Shown here: one piece after another, positions 11,294 to 22,348 of the stretch
Layout of the letters: every line of letters begins with the position of its first letter
How positions within the stretch are numbered: the stretch's first letter is position 1
NCBI GenBank assembly: GCA_020466095.1
Contig: CM035806.1
Coordinates: forward strand, 137,331,599 to 137,395,598
Length of the DNA stretch: 64,000 nt
Direction: 5' to 3'
Origin: Chlorops oryzae
Taxonomy: Eukaryota > Arthropoda > Insecta > Diptera > Chloropidae
Translations under genes and position numbers: made by a program
The notes under the pieces: model-generated
What the model was told of the DNA's origin: nothing
Seen by the model: only the letters and a program-made list of their open reading frames with translations
The model's database searches: none

Positions 11294-13755
11294 CTCGGCC
11301 ATCCTGCTCGTCATTTCTCCCAGATGACAATAAGTCTTCGTTCTCTGCCACGTATCTCCACAATTTCATATTGTCACTACTGGTCATGCTTTTATTCGGT
11401 CCTTCAAAATCTGCTGCTTTCTCCACATCGTACCTTCCGTTGCGTTTAACTTTGCTCACCCTGTATGGTCCTAAATATTCAGGGGCTAATTTTTTTCCAT
11501 AGTTCGTTATATTGCCACTAGATCGTTGAGTTGGTAAATGACATCTTCTTTGCGACGTTTATTATAATTGTTTCTATATGTATCTTGTGCCTTTTGTATT
11601 TGAATCTTTGCTACTTCACGACTGTTGTCTGTTTGCTTCAAACGCTGATATCCACCCTTCTTGTAACATGTCGATTATGTTGCTGCTGGTATCGTATTAT
11701 ATATATTATATATTAATCTTTACGCCAAACATGAGTTCAAACGGTGTCCGTTTTGTTGAACTATGCACGCTTGAATTAATTGCTTTCTGTACTTGACCTA
11801 TATGTTTATACTAGTTCGACGAATCATCTTCCGACAGCTTCGATAATACCGACAGGATCACCCTATTGGCCTGCTCGATCTGACCATTGCCCCACGGAGG
11901 GCCCGTAGTAGTTAAAACGTGGTTAATGCCATACTCGTGGCACAAATCAACAAATGCTTTCGACACAAAAGCTCCATCTCTGTCGCTAACAATTCGATGT
12001 GGATATCCGAAGTTGGCTGACCACAATGACAACTTAGTCACTACCTCTTCGGCTGCAGTAGTTTTAGTTGGAAATAACCATACGAACTTCGTGAAGCCGT
12101 CGATAACCGAAAATATATGTCTGCATTTCTTCCTGGTTGCATCCATCGGCCCAATATGATCGACGTGTACCGTTTCTAGTGGTTGGTCTCTTTTATCTAT
12201 GCAGTGTAGTTCCCCTTCTTTCTTGCCCAGCTTCTTGTTGGGTATGATGCATTTCACGCAGTTTTTTATGAAGTTTATCACTTTGTATTCTAAATGTGGA
12301 ATGAAATACGTCTGATGAATTTAGTGCATAGTTTTTTGCGCTGCAAAATGACCAATCTGGTGTGCCTCACGGACAATTTCAGCTTCCATGATTCTTGGTA
12401 CTACTAGGGAGTCATGGCCATCAACATTTTGGTAGATTAGACCGCCTTTCATTTTATAAGTCTTGTATGCCGCCGTTTTCCATATATCTGCCACTGCCAT
12501 TAAATGTTCATCCTGTCTTTGCAACTTGTATATACGTGCGTTAATTTCGGAATTAATTATTAAAACTTCTGGATGCCTGCTCAAAAAGTCGGAATGCTTC
12601 GGTGGACTACTTCAAAATCGAGTTCCTGCATGTAAACAATCCACTTTGCTACCGTGTGTGGAACTTCCTTTTTTGTCATTGTCTTTTTAAACGCTGCGCA
12701 ATCTGTTGCTAACGTAAACTTAGTGCCCAATAAGTAATGTCTGAATTTCCTCATCGCCAGGAAAGCCGCTTTGACTTCCAAGACGTTACGGTGCTGTTTA
12801 GTTTCTGCTTCTGAGGTCTTCTTGCTCCAAAACTGCACCGGGTGTAGACTTTCACCTGCTTGCTGCAAAAGTACGGCTCCAAAGTCATACTGCGTCGCGT
12901 CTGTATGCAATTCAGTTTTTGCATGGCGGTTGTAAATTTGAAGAACAGGTTCTTTACATAAAAGTGATTTTAGATGTAATATAGCTGGCACATGTTCTGC
13001 CTTCATAGCAAACTCGGAAGCCTTTTTCAACAACTGTGTCAACGGATGAGCTATACACGCATAACCCTTTATAAATTTTCGGAAATATCCAGTCAATCCG
13101 AGAAAAGGATTGTACTGCTTTTAGGTTTTTGGGCATCGGAAACTTCTCTATCGCTATTGTTTTCTCCCTGCCTGGTTTTAATGTGCCGTTTTCCACCGTA
13201 TGTCCTAAGAAGTCAATTTTTCGTTTTAAAAAGGAAAATTTATCCATTTAATCTTCAACCCATATTTGCCTGCGAGCTTCAAAAATTTTTGTAATTTGTC
13301 CATACGTTCTTGGATAGTTGCGCTGTAAATCATTATGTTATCCATGTTAAGCTCCATTACCCTATCGTTTATCAATTCCTGGAAAATGCATGTGATAAAT
13401 CGCCGCTGGGGAACTGCAAAACCCAGGGTGCACGGTTAAATTCGTAAATGTCACTTTTCACCTTAAACGCCGTAAACTTCTTGCTGCTTTCTTCAACGGG
13501 TAGATCCATAGTTGTGAAATTCTTCGCCGACTGCAGTTTTTCTATCACTTCCTCTATTAATGGCACAGGAAAAGCGTCTTTGAGTACCATTGATTTTAAA
13601 TTGCGGAAATCAACACAAACTCGGTATGAGCCATCTTTTTTCGTTATTACTACCACACGACTGGCATAGTAAGACATCGATTTGCGTATAATACCTTTCT
13701 GGAGCCATTCTTGCACCTGATCTTCTACAGCAACTTGTTGGTTCCATGGCAAGCC
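11294..13755 (-). pseudogene. Gypsy pol remnant: RT, RNase H, integrase
   Basis: Fragments in several frames on the minus strand follow pol order. RT: QEWLQKGIIRKSMSYYASR and KKDGSYRVCVDFRNLK near 13.6-13.7 kb. The catalytic YxDD box near 13340 reads NMDN, so both flanking residues of the active site are changed. RNase H: TELHTDATQYDFGAVLL near 12.9 kb. Integrase: an N-terminal His/Cys-type segment (IVREAHQIGHFAAQKT, about 12340-12390), then the DDE core with VDHIGP, VSDRDGAF and GQIEQANR between 12.16 and 11.87 kb, then GPYRVSKVKRNGRYDVEK near 11.45 kb. Several frameshifts and stops separate the pieces; it cannot make a working polyprotein. Confidence 0.85.
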
Positions 13756-13849
13756 ACTCGGCGACTGACGAAACGGGACGGGATGGTTGTAGTATGGTAT
13801 GATTTATTTAACACTTAAAACACTTTACATCTGATTTGCATTGTGGTCT

Positions 13850-14496
13850 TTAATGATCCGTTGCCCCACAATTGCAGCAATGATCGTTTTTCGTTATTAC
13901 CTCGCCGTTTGATTTCTCATTTTTGCTATTGGTGCTTTTGTTATTGTTATTGTCGAAAATTTCATACTTTTCTTTGAGTTCTTTTAAGCTCGTAGCCAAG
14001 TATAGTGAGTACTTCATTTCTTGCTTCACCTTCAACCCATCAACTATGTACCGCAAAGCCGATTTTTCATCCACAGCCCCCTTAGTTCTTAGTTATTTGC
14101 AAGACATACTTGTGAAATGTTTAATTGACTTTTTCATTTCATTTCACTTAATATTTTGTGTAGTTCGGCGCTGCTTAGTTCTTTGTGAAAATCACTGATT
14201 AGCTCTTCTTTTAACTGCTCATAATTACAAACTGGAGTTGAGTCCAAAACTAATCCAGCGGTTTTTACCATTTTGTTTCGCGCCTGTACATACCTTTGTT
14301 GGTTATCAAGCTTGTAAACATATAGCGTTTTTCTCAAAATTTTCGAACCACAATCAAATTCGCTTATAACTTTATTGAATGATTCAAATGATACCGTCGG
14401 ATTATGTTGTTGATCGATCTTCAACGCTAGCAAATGAAAAACGCTAGTTGAATCATCACTCTCTGTTGCTTGTGTTGTTTGCTGTGAAGTTGACAT
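13850..14496 (-). pseudogene. Gypsy gag remnant with zinc knuckle
   Basis: The reading frame opens at the ATG at 14496 (MSTSQQTTQATESDDS...) and resembles a small gypsy Gag, with SFESFNKVISEFDCGSKIL and LISDFHKELSSAELHKIL. A frame change or decay near 14.1 kb is followed by ALRYIVDGLK and the zinc-knuckle start CCNCGATDH at 13850-13876. A second knuckle begins and then the sequence jumps into the RT region, so the end of gag and the protease are deleted. Confidence 0.75.
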
Positions 14497-15165
14497 GTTG
14501 TTGTTGTTGTTGTTGTATTCACTTTGTTATTTTTCGTTGGTTTTATCATTTGTATTTCTTGGTCGCTTATCACTTTTTCAACTTCTTGCGCTTTTTCTAC
14601 ACTTCTTTCAACTTTTTGATCTGTGGCACAACTAACTTCAACTGAGCTTAAAACACTTGCAACTTTTTAATTTGTGTCACAACTAAGTTCAACTGAATTA
14701 AAAAAACTTTCAAATTTTTGTTTTCTTTCTACTGTTCTTCTCAATTTTTCACCTTCAATGTCACCTTATTTTCTACTTCCCTGAGCTATTTCCTTTCTTA
14801 ACGGCTGTTTGTGGTTTCGGTTAGTTGTATAATTATGATCGGATGTTATTGCCTGCCCCTTTTCAACCTTTTCGCACGAATAATATTCATCTCCTTCTGA
14901 CGAATTTCGTTTTATATTTCGGTTTTTATATCGTATGCTTCTTTCGCTTGGTTGATTTGTGTGTGTTTCTTGTTGCATTACTTAATATAATGGTCAAAAG
15001 CACATTTTGCTTGCGCTTCGTGCGCCAAATTTTATTTGCCACTGAATAGAAAACTAGATTTTTTCCAAACTGCTCAACTTTTCCGGAAGATATGCTATTT
15101 ATTATCACTTGGATAAATTCTCATATTACATCATCGGGTATTAATTTGGGTCGAAGGAGCCCATG
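14497..15165 (-). other. Untranslated leader of the gypsy element
   Basis: Between the 5' LTR and gag. Starts on the minus strand with CATGGGCTCCTTCGACCC directly inside the LTR. The TGG two bases in is the usual start of a tRNA primer-binding site, but I cannot name the tRNA. The rest is low complexity, with a GTT/AAC triplet run at about 14500. Confidence 0.45.
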
Positions 15166-15482
15166 TGTAAGAAATATGAATCAAAGGTTCGTTTTATGAA
15201 CGAAATTAGATTTTAATGAAGTTGAAATTCATAAGTTTCGATATTTTATAAGTAATTCAAGTTTCGATATTTTACAATTCTAGTTTCGATATTTTATAAT
15301 TCCAATGGTTCAATTTAAAACAAAGATTTTCCGCGACTTTATCAACCCACATTTACGATCTTTTCGCGAGACGAACAGCCAACAACTGACTTTCCGTTCT
15401 TACTCTAACTCCCAGCATGAGTGTATTAACGATTTGCCTCGACAGTATAACAGTAGTACCCTCACCACACTACTCTGTTTGT
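15166..15482 (-). repeat. 5' LTR of the gypsy element
   Basis: Direct repeat of 10982-11293, starting TGTAAGAAATATGAATCAAA on the plus strand in both. The outermost six bases at the right differ from the other LTR (no TGTAAT), so the outer end is damaged and no target-site duplication can be read. Confidence 0.75.
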
Positions 15483-16479
15483 TTGTTATTTTTACCATAA
15501 AAACCCTATTTTTATAATGCACAGTTTCGATGTATAAGTGCGATATGCCATTATTTGTATATTTGACTTCCAATCAAGTACTTTTGTAACTGGATATTTA
15601 GATTTTTATATTTGATTTCCGCTTTCGAAGCAATGATAAGCACTATAACACTATGATAAAAGAATCAGACTGACCTAAAACAAACGTTTTTCCTCTATTT
15701 CGGCAACGGGACATCGAGCTGCATCATTCGTTTTTTGAGTTACAGTTACGGTTTCAAACAGTTTTTTAAAACTTTTGTACACCAGTTTTTGGCTCATGTT
15801 TATCTATGAGTTGAAAATTTGTTAATTGGACTGTTCTCAAAATGTACCCTTGCTTAATATGGAATAAAACCAAATTGAGCAATCTCAATCTACATGTCTA
15901 TCTGTAACTGCAGGGGAAATCACCTTGCATTTTTATTAAACAATAAGCAACCAATGGTCCACCAAGAAAGAACAGACGTTTTGGAAACAGTTCTGAAAGA
16001 ATCAAATGGATAGCGGCAAGATGAATTGAGAAAATGTCTGAAATCCATCACATCTGCTGAAAATTCGTGGAATATTAGTAAAAACAAAACACGTCTAAAT
16101 TGTTGGTCATAATGTATCGGGTAAAACGAAACCAGGCTGAAAGGAGATCGATAAAGAAACCTGGCTTTCTTCCATTAGAATTCGATCAAAAGAATCTTAA
16201 TGGTATTAGTTTGCGGAATACATCCGAAAACTGGTAAAATTAAGACTGCATAAAATGCAATTAAGAAAGCAGTGGCATGCCCTAGAGATGCTGAAAAATG
16301 TGTATACTGAGTGAGTACCGAGGACATTGAATAGTTTGACTGAGTTTTCGATGAAAACGCTCCTCTCATTTTGAATAGTACAGATTGTCGTAAATGCTGG
16401 CGAAACTATTTAAAAAAAGGATCTAGAGAAGAATTACCACATCCACCGATACCTATTGTAGATGTGACATCTGATCCAT
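15483..16479. other. Unassigned DNA, possibly 5' part of an RTE-like LINE
   Basis: No motif is certain. The segment runs directly into the RTE-like relic at 16480 and may contain its decayed N-terminal region. Confidence 0.35.
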
Positions 16480-17660
16480 TCAGAGAACAACTTTAGACGA
16501 GGTCGATGTAGCCAGAAAACTAGTAAGGCTACTGGTATGGATAATGTACCACCTGGAGTTTGAAAATCGTACAATCGGTCAATTCATCTTTTGGTTACTG
16601 ATTATATAACCGAATAATTAGGGAAAAGAAAAAAACCTCAGACTGGCTTATGGCCACAACTGCACCCATACGATTTTTGAATTTATAGGCCGATTAGGCT
16701 CTTATACCTCACACTTAAAGTGTAAGAAAGGGTACTGGATAAACAAACTCATGAAATAGTCAGGCCTCCTCGATCTAGAAAGGGCATAGGATCGCGTTCC
16801 TCATGATCTCATCTGGCATGCTTACAGAAAACATTAGTGCCGGAAAAGCTTACCATACGCGTACAAGTTTCGTATGCAAATCCAAGAATTCGATTCCATT
16901 TCGCCGTCTGAATTTCATATAATTTTTCAAACTCTTTAGGCGTTAACCAAGGATCAGCATTCTCTACCCTCCTGTTTATTCTAGGTATGAATTAAATTGC
17001 CTACGATCTGCCAAAAACACCTCCCTGGACGCTGCTACATGCAGATGATGTTCTTGTAACATCCACCAATAAAAACTATTTAGAGCAACAAGTACAAGAC
17101 GGGCATGATAGATTGTCTATATTAGGACTGCGATTGAATGTCGGACTAACAAAATATATGACAACAGAACCATGCGAAGAAGGAATTATCAAAAAAACCA
17201 TGGACTTGGCTCAATTGGCGATGAACAACGAAAACACATTTACCGCACAGTCATCAGTCCTGTCGCTCTTTATATATCTTAGCGTCTTACCTTGACGAAA
17301 GTATCAGAAAGAAGATTTGGTGTTATGGAAACACATTCTCCGTTTAAATTCCACACTTTTGAGTATGTTCCAAATGTGTAAATTCGTAGCCGTTATTGAG
17401 GGCTCCAAAAAAAAAAAAGAATATGCGGAAAGGAAGGCTACGCCGGTATGGACACGTCTTGAGAGCAAACATCAGCTTGGCAGAAAAATCTTGCATACTA
17501 CAAATACAAGGTTGCTGACAAAGAGGGTGTCTGAGACAGTGGTGCATGGACACAATAAAATAAGACCTTGAGGACGTAGGACTTACCTTAGATGATGAAA
17601 CTGACTGAACAAAATGAAGGAACTGGCCGCATTTTGTGGACCCGGGATAGGCCGGTGTAC
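16480..17660 (+). pseudogene. RTE-clade-like LINE relic (reverse transcriptase)
   Basis: Plus-strand fragments in shifting frames follow the order of an RTE-type RT: SKATGMDNVP (16.5 kb), a YRPIRLL-like RPIRLLYLTLKV (16.7 kb), DRVPHDLIWHAYRKH (16.8 kb), LLHADDVLVT (the catalytic box with Y changed to H, 17.04 kb), LGLRLNVGLTKYMTTEP (17.13 kb), and then LRRYGHVLRANISLAEK and a DTIKxDLEDVGLTLDDETD-like tail. Many stops and frameshifts. The 3' end is near the PG..GRCT sequence at about 17650. Confidence 0.75.
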
Positions 17661-17932
17661 TTGAAAACGCTACAAGAAGATTAAAGCCCTTTTTGTTGAT
17701 TCGCCATTTAGGTAGCCAGTCTTGGATTTCTTTGAGGTGATTTTGGAGCTTAGTTGGGAAATTTATATCCTTGTGCCGACTTAACGGGTGATAACTAAAA
17801 ATCTGGACTAATCTTATTAGGTCGCTGTTTCAAAACGCTTCACTTTCCAAGTTTGTCTTGCGTTTTTTATGAGCTTATTGTGTCATCTTTGTATGATATG
17901 ACGTACTCTCATTTATCTGCTATGGTAACTAA
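17661..17932. other. Short unassigned spacer
   Basis: No gene or repeat recognised between the LINE relic and the MITE at 17933. Confidence 0.4.
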
Positions 17933-18239
17933 TAAAACGACTTAAACGAAAAAGCATGTTAGCACAAGCATTGTACGCTTTCACTAAAAAAACGAGAAAA
18001 AAAACAAGTGCACAAGTTCACTTTTTTCACCTTTAGATTTTCTCTAGCTATGATTGGAGCTTTCTACCTAAACCAGGTTGCCTCTCTACTCTTAATGATT
18101 CAATAAATAACAAATTGTGCTTTTCAGCAAAATTCTACCAAGAAAAATGAACTTGTGCACTTGTTTTTTTTTCTTGTTTTTTTAATGAAAGCGTACAATG
18201 CTTGTGCTAACTTTATTTTTCGTCTAAGTCATTTTAACA
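17933..18239. mobile_element. MITE with about 95-bp inverted ends
   Basis: Left end TAAAACGACTTAAACGAAAA and right end (reverse complement) TTAAAATGACTTAGACGAAAA continue as near-identical inverted repeats through AGCACAAGCATTGTACGCTT and AACAAGTGCACAAGTTCA. The unique centre is about 100 bp. Non-coding. Target-site duplication not resolved. Confidence 0.75.
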
Positions 18240-18888
18240 GAAGGTCTAACATTACTCCTTCCCTGCATTAGTTTCAAATCTTTTTATTATAAACGAGTTC
18301 TGCCTTTCTTGGAATGTTCCGTGTTTTAAATATGTCTTTAAGATCTTGTGTCAATTAGCAGGAAGTAAGTTTCTAATTTTATATAACACCGAGTGAGAGT
18401 GAACATTTTGGGGGACGTCCCGGCATCGGAAAACAATGTAATATTTCTTGGGATTGATGAAGATGAAGTGAGAAGATGTATTGACAAGACCTTTGAAAAA
18501 TTTTTATGTTCGAGCGATCCCCATTGTTTTGCAAAACTTGTACTATTAGTTTTCATTGCTTTTTCAAAATGCAATAAAATATTCAATAAAGTGTCCAAAA
18601 TCTAAATGATGAATTAATTCATTTTATTTTGATTTGAATATTCTTCCAAGCATTTCGTTCCAATTCAATACATTGAAACATTATTTACAACTTTGCTCAA
18701 ATGCGAGCAAAGATTTTTTTTCCGAGCGATCTTAGATTTATATTTATTTTATGTCTAATGCATTTTTTTAAAGTTCATGCTAGTGAACATGTTCGCTTGT
18801 TTTTACTTTGGATGGTGTTTGCTGGTATTTCTCCTTCAATTATTTTGAAACCATATGAAATCAACTGATTTCTTTTTCACCGGTTGAT
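18240..18888. other. 3' flank of tna; no feature assigned
   Basis: Lies downstream of the tna stop codon, so the tna 3' UTR and poly(A) site should be here, read leftwards. A plus-strand frame at 18393-18605 opens with GTG and has no recognised domain; I do not call it a gene. Confidence 0.4.
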
Positions 18889-19023
18889 TTACTGATCAAA
18901 GAGTGATGCTAGTATCTCATCATTATTGTTGATATTACTGGAACCACTTGATGGGGGTGTATTAAGGTAAGGTTGTGTATCCAAATACGACAGAATATCC
19001 ATGGGATTGACGTCCGAAAGCAA
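18889..19023 (-). CDS. tna: tonalli (ZMIZ/Zimp), last coding exon
   Basis: The exon has 44 codons plus TAA (18891-18889), opening after a TTTTTTTTTTTCAG acceptor at 19024-19025. It encodes LLSDVNPMDILSYLDTQP and ends DEILASLFDQ. The acidic, hydrophobic tail resembles the transactivation-type C-terminus of ZMIZ proteins. Phase 0 matches the phase 0 donor at 21196. The intron between is 2173 nt and holds the satellite block at 19.2-20.1 kb. Confidence 0.75.
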   Translation of the reverse strand: MLSDVNPMDILSYLDTQPYLNTPPSSGSSNINNNDEILASLFDQ

Positions 19024-19189
19024 CTGAAAAAAAAAAATATTTTCGCATTAAATTTTTCTTAACATGTTATATTTTAACTGCTATCCATATCCTGAAACAG
19101 AAGTCTTCGTTTTAATATTTGAAGGGAATCATAACGGATTTTGTTTTTAACGGTTTGTTTTTTTAGTTTGCCCTGTTGATATATTTTGG

Positions 19190-19800
19190 TCAAATCTAGA
19201 TATTTAAATTTGAACCCCTTCCTAATGACGGATTATTCTGAAATTTGGTACACACCTTTGGTTCTGGTGACAATACAATTAAATAAACTTTATTTTATTG
19301 TAAATCCAAGATGGCCGCCGCAAGCTTGCGTTGTTCAAATATTTGGTTCAAGTGTAGTAACTGAAATTTGACCCCCTTCCTGTTGACGGATTGATCTGAA
19401 ATTTGGTACACACCTTTAGTTCTGGTGGCTATTCAATTAAATAAACTCTGTTTTTTTTTAAATCCAAGATGGCCGCCAATAGCTTGCGTCGTTTAAATTT
19501 GTGGGCAATCCTAGTTATTGAAATTTCAACCCCTTTCTGTTGACAAATAAATGTGAAAATTGATACCCCTCCTGTAGTTCTGGTGACAATACAAATAAAT
19601 TAAATCTGTTTCATTTTAAGTCCAAGGTGGCCGCCGCAAGCTTGCATTGTTTAAATATTTGAATCAAATCGAGTTACAGAAATTTTACCCATTTTCTGTC
19701 GACGGATTGAAGTGCAATTGGGTACACACCTTAAGTTCTGGTGACAATACAATTAAATAAATTGTGTTCCATTTTGAATGCAAGATGGGCGCAGCTCCAG
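19190..19800. repeat. Tandem repeat, about 157-bp unit, four copies
   Basis: The phrase AAGATGGCCGCC or a close variant recurs at about 19309, 19467, 19624 and 19783, a period of 157-159 bp. Each unit also has a CTGTTGACGGATTGATCTGA-like segment, TTGGTACACACCTT, and GTGACAATACAATTAAATAA. Copies have diverged by substitution. It lies inside the last intron of tna. Confidence 0.85.
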
Positions 19801-19834
19801 AGTAGCGACGCACAGGTTTTGCCACGACCTGCTC

Positions 19835-20085
19835 GATAAGGGCATCAAATGAAAGGGCTTGACTAAAATATACCGTTCACAATGAAAAATATAAACATCT
19901 AGGATGGCCGTCAACAAAATGTCAATTATATATTTTCTAACATCCCCTTGAATATGGGTATCAAATGAAAGCGCTTGACAAATAGATAACAGTTTTAGTG
20001 AAAAGCAATTAAAATCCAAGATGGCCGCCTGTACCACCATAGGGGTATCAAATGAAAGGGTTTGACCAGTAGAACACAGTTAACT
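19835..20085. repeat. Second tandem block with ATCAAATGAAAGGGCTTGAC
   Basis: Three units about 85-120 bp apart begin with ATCAAATGAAAGSGYTTGAC at about 19842, 19949 and 20045. Two of them again carry GATGGCCGYC. It directly follows the 157-bp array and shares the GATGGCCGCC core, so the two arrays are probably related. Confidence 0.75.
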
Positions 20086-21196
20086 TTGAAATTAGGCCCA
20101 AAATTCTTTGAAGAGGGGAAAGCATACCTAGCTCTGAACCGAGTTCAATTTTTGGACGGATTATGTATAATAGAATTAGATTGAGTTAATGTCAGGAAAG
20201 AAAAATTGTAGTAATAAAGCACTAAGTCTACTAAAAAAAATTAGGGATTCTATGTATTGAAATTAAAAACTAAAAACTTGAAAATAAATAATGTAAAAAA
20301 TGTTTTAATTTAAACGAATTTATTGAAAACAATATACTAAAAGCTTAAAAAAAAGTAATTCGGGATGTCACAGGCTCCCGTCATCACACCCCTCCTCTCG
20401 GCAATCTTAGTATTGCCGGAGTAATGATGAAGAACTTTTTTTGCCCATTCAAAATGGCTAGTGATAAAAAGTTGTCATTGGAGAATTTTTTTATTTCAAC
20501 CTCAGATTTGTTTAAACCACCCAAAGGGTGGATAGGTAAGTCTCCATATTGTATATCCTGGAAAATAAACTCTTTGGGGGTATTGTGTTGATCTGGGGAA
20601 GGATCTGGGGGTGATGGGTAAATTCTGATCCCAGATTCAGTTTAAGCACCACCAAAAACCTTCCGAAAGGTACTTCTCTTAGCGGAATCGGAACTTGTTT
20701 TGTTTTTGTGGGCCAGTGTAATTTAAAAAAATACCCATTTAAATCTATTTTTAAGTATACAATACCTCAGCACTGGGTGTAGCAGACATGTTAACGATAT
20801 ACCAAAACTATCGTATTCAAACTATTCACAAATTATGTCTACATCGCAATGACGTTACTTTAACCGCTCAGCCGCTATGGAGTAATGAATGAAAAAAATC
20901 GACATTTCGCGTTCACAAATGTGGGTAGGGTGAAATAAATTCTCAATCGTTACTCCCTATTGGCCAGATCAAAAATCAAATCGTTGGGCGTAGCGTAAAC
21001 TGAATTGACTGGATAGAAACACGAGGAAACGAAATGCTTCTTGTTTTAAATGAATTTCGCTGAATAATGTTGACAAAGTGATATTTCTGCTGACAAAGTC
21101 AAATCTCCTTTTTTATGAGTGTTGGAAAACACACAATTGAGTTAAAGGACAAGATTTATAGACTCCATTAGTCTTATACTGACTTTTTTTACTTAC

Positions 21197-21583
21197 ACTT
21201 AAGTCATTTGCCGCACTAGTGTTATCTATTGCATCGAAGTTATTTAGTTCAGCATTCAACTCTGTATCGGTGAATCCAACGAGACTAGGAGCTTGCGTAT
21301 TACTTATCATAGAATTAATGAGTTGTTCCGATCGTTGTTGCAACGATTGTTGACGCTGTTTTTTCTGACCAGAATCGATGGACGTCGTTTGGTTGGTGTG
21401 CGATATGTTACCCGTAACAGGCGAACCTGGAGTTTGTGGCGAACCATGCCCAGCGACTCCACGACCTTTTGAGTTTGAAGGGTAAAGTTCGTTATGCGAT
21501 GAACCAATACTGGGTGGACCACAAGGCGTCATTGGATGGGATGTACTACCAGGTGTGTGTGGAGTGTGCGGTGTATGTGGCAT
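21197..21583 (-). CDS. tna: tonalli, exon with HTP repeat
   Basis: The exon has 129 codons between a CCACAG acceptor (21584-21585) and the donor AGT|GTAAGT (21196). It starts MPHTPHTPHTPGSTSHP, which has three HTP repeats, is rich in Pro, Gly, Ser and Gln, and includes QQSLQQRSEQLINSM and GFTDTELNAELNNFDAID. This is the low-complexity, activation-type C-terminal half of ZMIZ proteins, which act as SUMO-linked coregulators with SWI/SNF (Brahma) complexes. Both splice phases are 0. Confidence 0.8.
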
Positions 21584-21655
21584 CTGTGGAATGGTGTGAT
21601 TTTGGATCATTCTCGAACGGGCACCATACAGCTCAATCCGTTACAATTGATTTAC

Positions 21656-21806
21656 CTGGTCACTAAGAGATTTTTCCATGGCGTTAAGATGATCGTGTGA
21701 ATTGGTAGTGTCTGTTGTACAAAGTTGTTCCGAGGTATCGCTATTGGCACTCAAACACGCAACAGATCCTTTGTTGAAGCTATCGAAAGAGCTGCCACTC
21801 CGAACG
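21656..21806 (-). CDS. tna: tonalli, short exon
   Basis: The exon is 151 nt: one nucleotide completing an Arg codon, then 50 codons starting VRSGSSFDSFNKGSVACLS and ending NAMEKSLSDQ before the donor CAG|GTAAAT. The acceptor TTAATAG ends at 21807. Ser/Thr-rich, no domain. Introns on both sides are very short (72 nt at 21584-21655 and 63 nt at 21807-21869), as usual in flies. Confidence 0.75.
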
Positions 21807-21869
21807 CTATTAATCACAGAAAAATAAATGTTAGTTTGATGTCTTTCTTTTCTGAATACAAAAACCTAC

Positions 21870-22274
21870 CGTGCATCTCCACCGTTGCCAGGTCCTATAG
21901 TAATCCCTATCATATTTCCATTTACTATGGAATTCATATCGTGGTAAATGTAGGGACTCATCGCCTGATAATTATCCAAAACGGGTAATTGTGTTGAGCC
22001 TGGTGACATAGTTTTGGCGAACTCATCGTTCAAAATTTCCTGTTTAATATTTGTTCTTGGTGTACTGTGTTGCAAAGTGCCAGGCATGCAACCAGAAGGT
22101 GTGCCGACGCGATTTATATTGCTGATATTGGGACCACATTGTTGACTAAACTGTAACGCACGCCAATTTCCTGATGCGTCAACAACAACGTCCTCAATAT
22201 CATTACTAGGCAATGTGTTCAAGATGGCCCACATATATTGATCGATTTCAAGACTCTCTGTCAGAGTTGGATGG
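21870..22274 (-). CDS. tna: tonalli, exon completing the SP-RING
   Basis: The exon is 405 nt: 1 nt, 134 codons, 2 nt. It finishes the MIZ/SP-RING started in the previous exon: NHPTLTESLEIDQYMWAIL, then VVVDASGNWRAL, the conserved tail that follows the zinc finger in ZMIZ1/2 and Drosophila Tonalli. The rest is disordered (TPSGCMPGTLQHSTPRTNI, MSPGSTQLPVLDNYQAMSPY) and includes a possible SUMO site in the IKQEI segment. Donor G|GTAGGT; acceptor CTATAG. Confidence 0.88.
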
Positions 22275-22348
22275 CTATAGTATTAAAAATGCAAAAAGCG
22301 TTGAAATTATTACGTCCATTCATAAATCTAGCTATGGATTCAACTAAC

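Larger units (their letters stand above)
10982..15482 (-). mobile_element. Ty3/gypsy LTR retrotransposon, degenerate and deleted
   Basis: Two direct repeats of about 310 bp (10982-11293 and 15166-15482) flank a minus-strand gag-pol relic, so the right copy is the 5' LTR. The internal region carries gag, reverse transcriptase, RNase H and integrase in Ty3/gypsy order. A block between the gag zinc knuckle and RT, which should hold the protease, is missing. The GPY/F-type module after the integrase core and the overall pol order recall the mdg3/micropia/blastopia group, which is inference. The LTRs differ by several substitutions and small indels, so insertion is not recent. Confidence 0.85.
19024..21196 (-). 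other. tna last intron
   Basis: Starts GTAAGT (21196-21191) and ends CAG (19026-19024). Besides the tandem repeats at 19190-20080 it holds about 1.1 kb at 20081-21190 with no gene that I recognise. A segment at 20380-20780 looks like decayed coding or retroelement sequence on the minus strand but has stops in every frame. Confidence 0.6.

Noticed and set aside
11228..11502. Plus-strand ORFs of 73 and 85 codons
   Set aside because: They lie on the strand opposite to the gypsy element, in its 3' LTR and integrase end; antisense shadows.
11887..14645. Several plus-strand ORFs of 60-100 codons
   Set aside because: All are antisense to recognisable gypsy gag-pol segments.
18393..18605. Plus-strand 70-codon frame, possibly transposase-like
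   Set aside because: Opens with GTG, no domain recognised, no TIRs. It lies in the likely 3' UTR or flank of tna on the other strand.
20380..20780. Possible retroelement 3' end on the minus strand
   Set aside because: Stops in all frames and no named motif; left as intron sequence.
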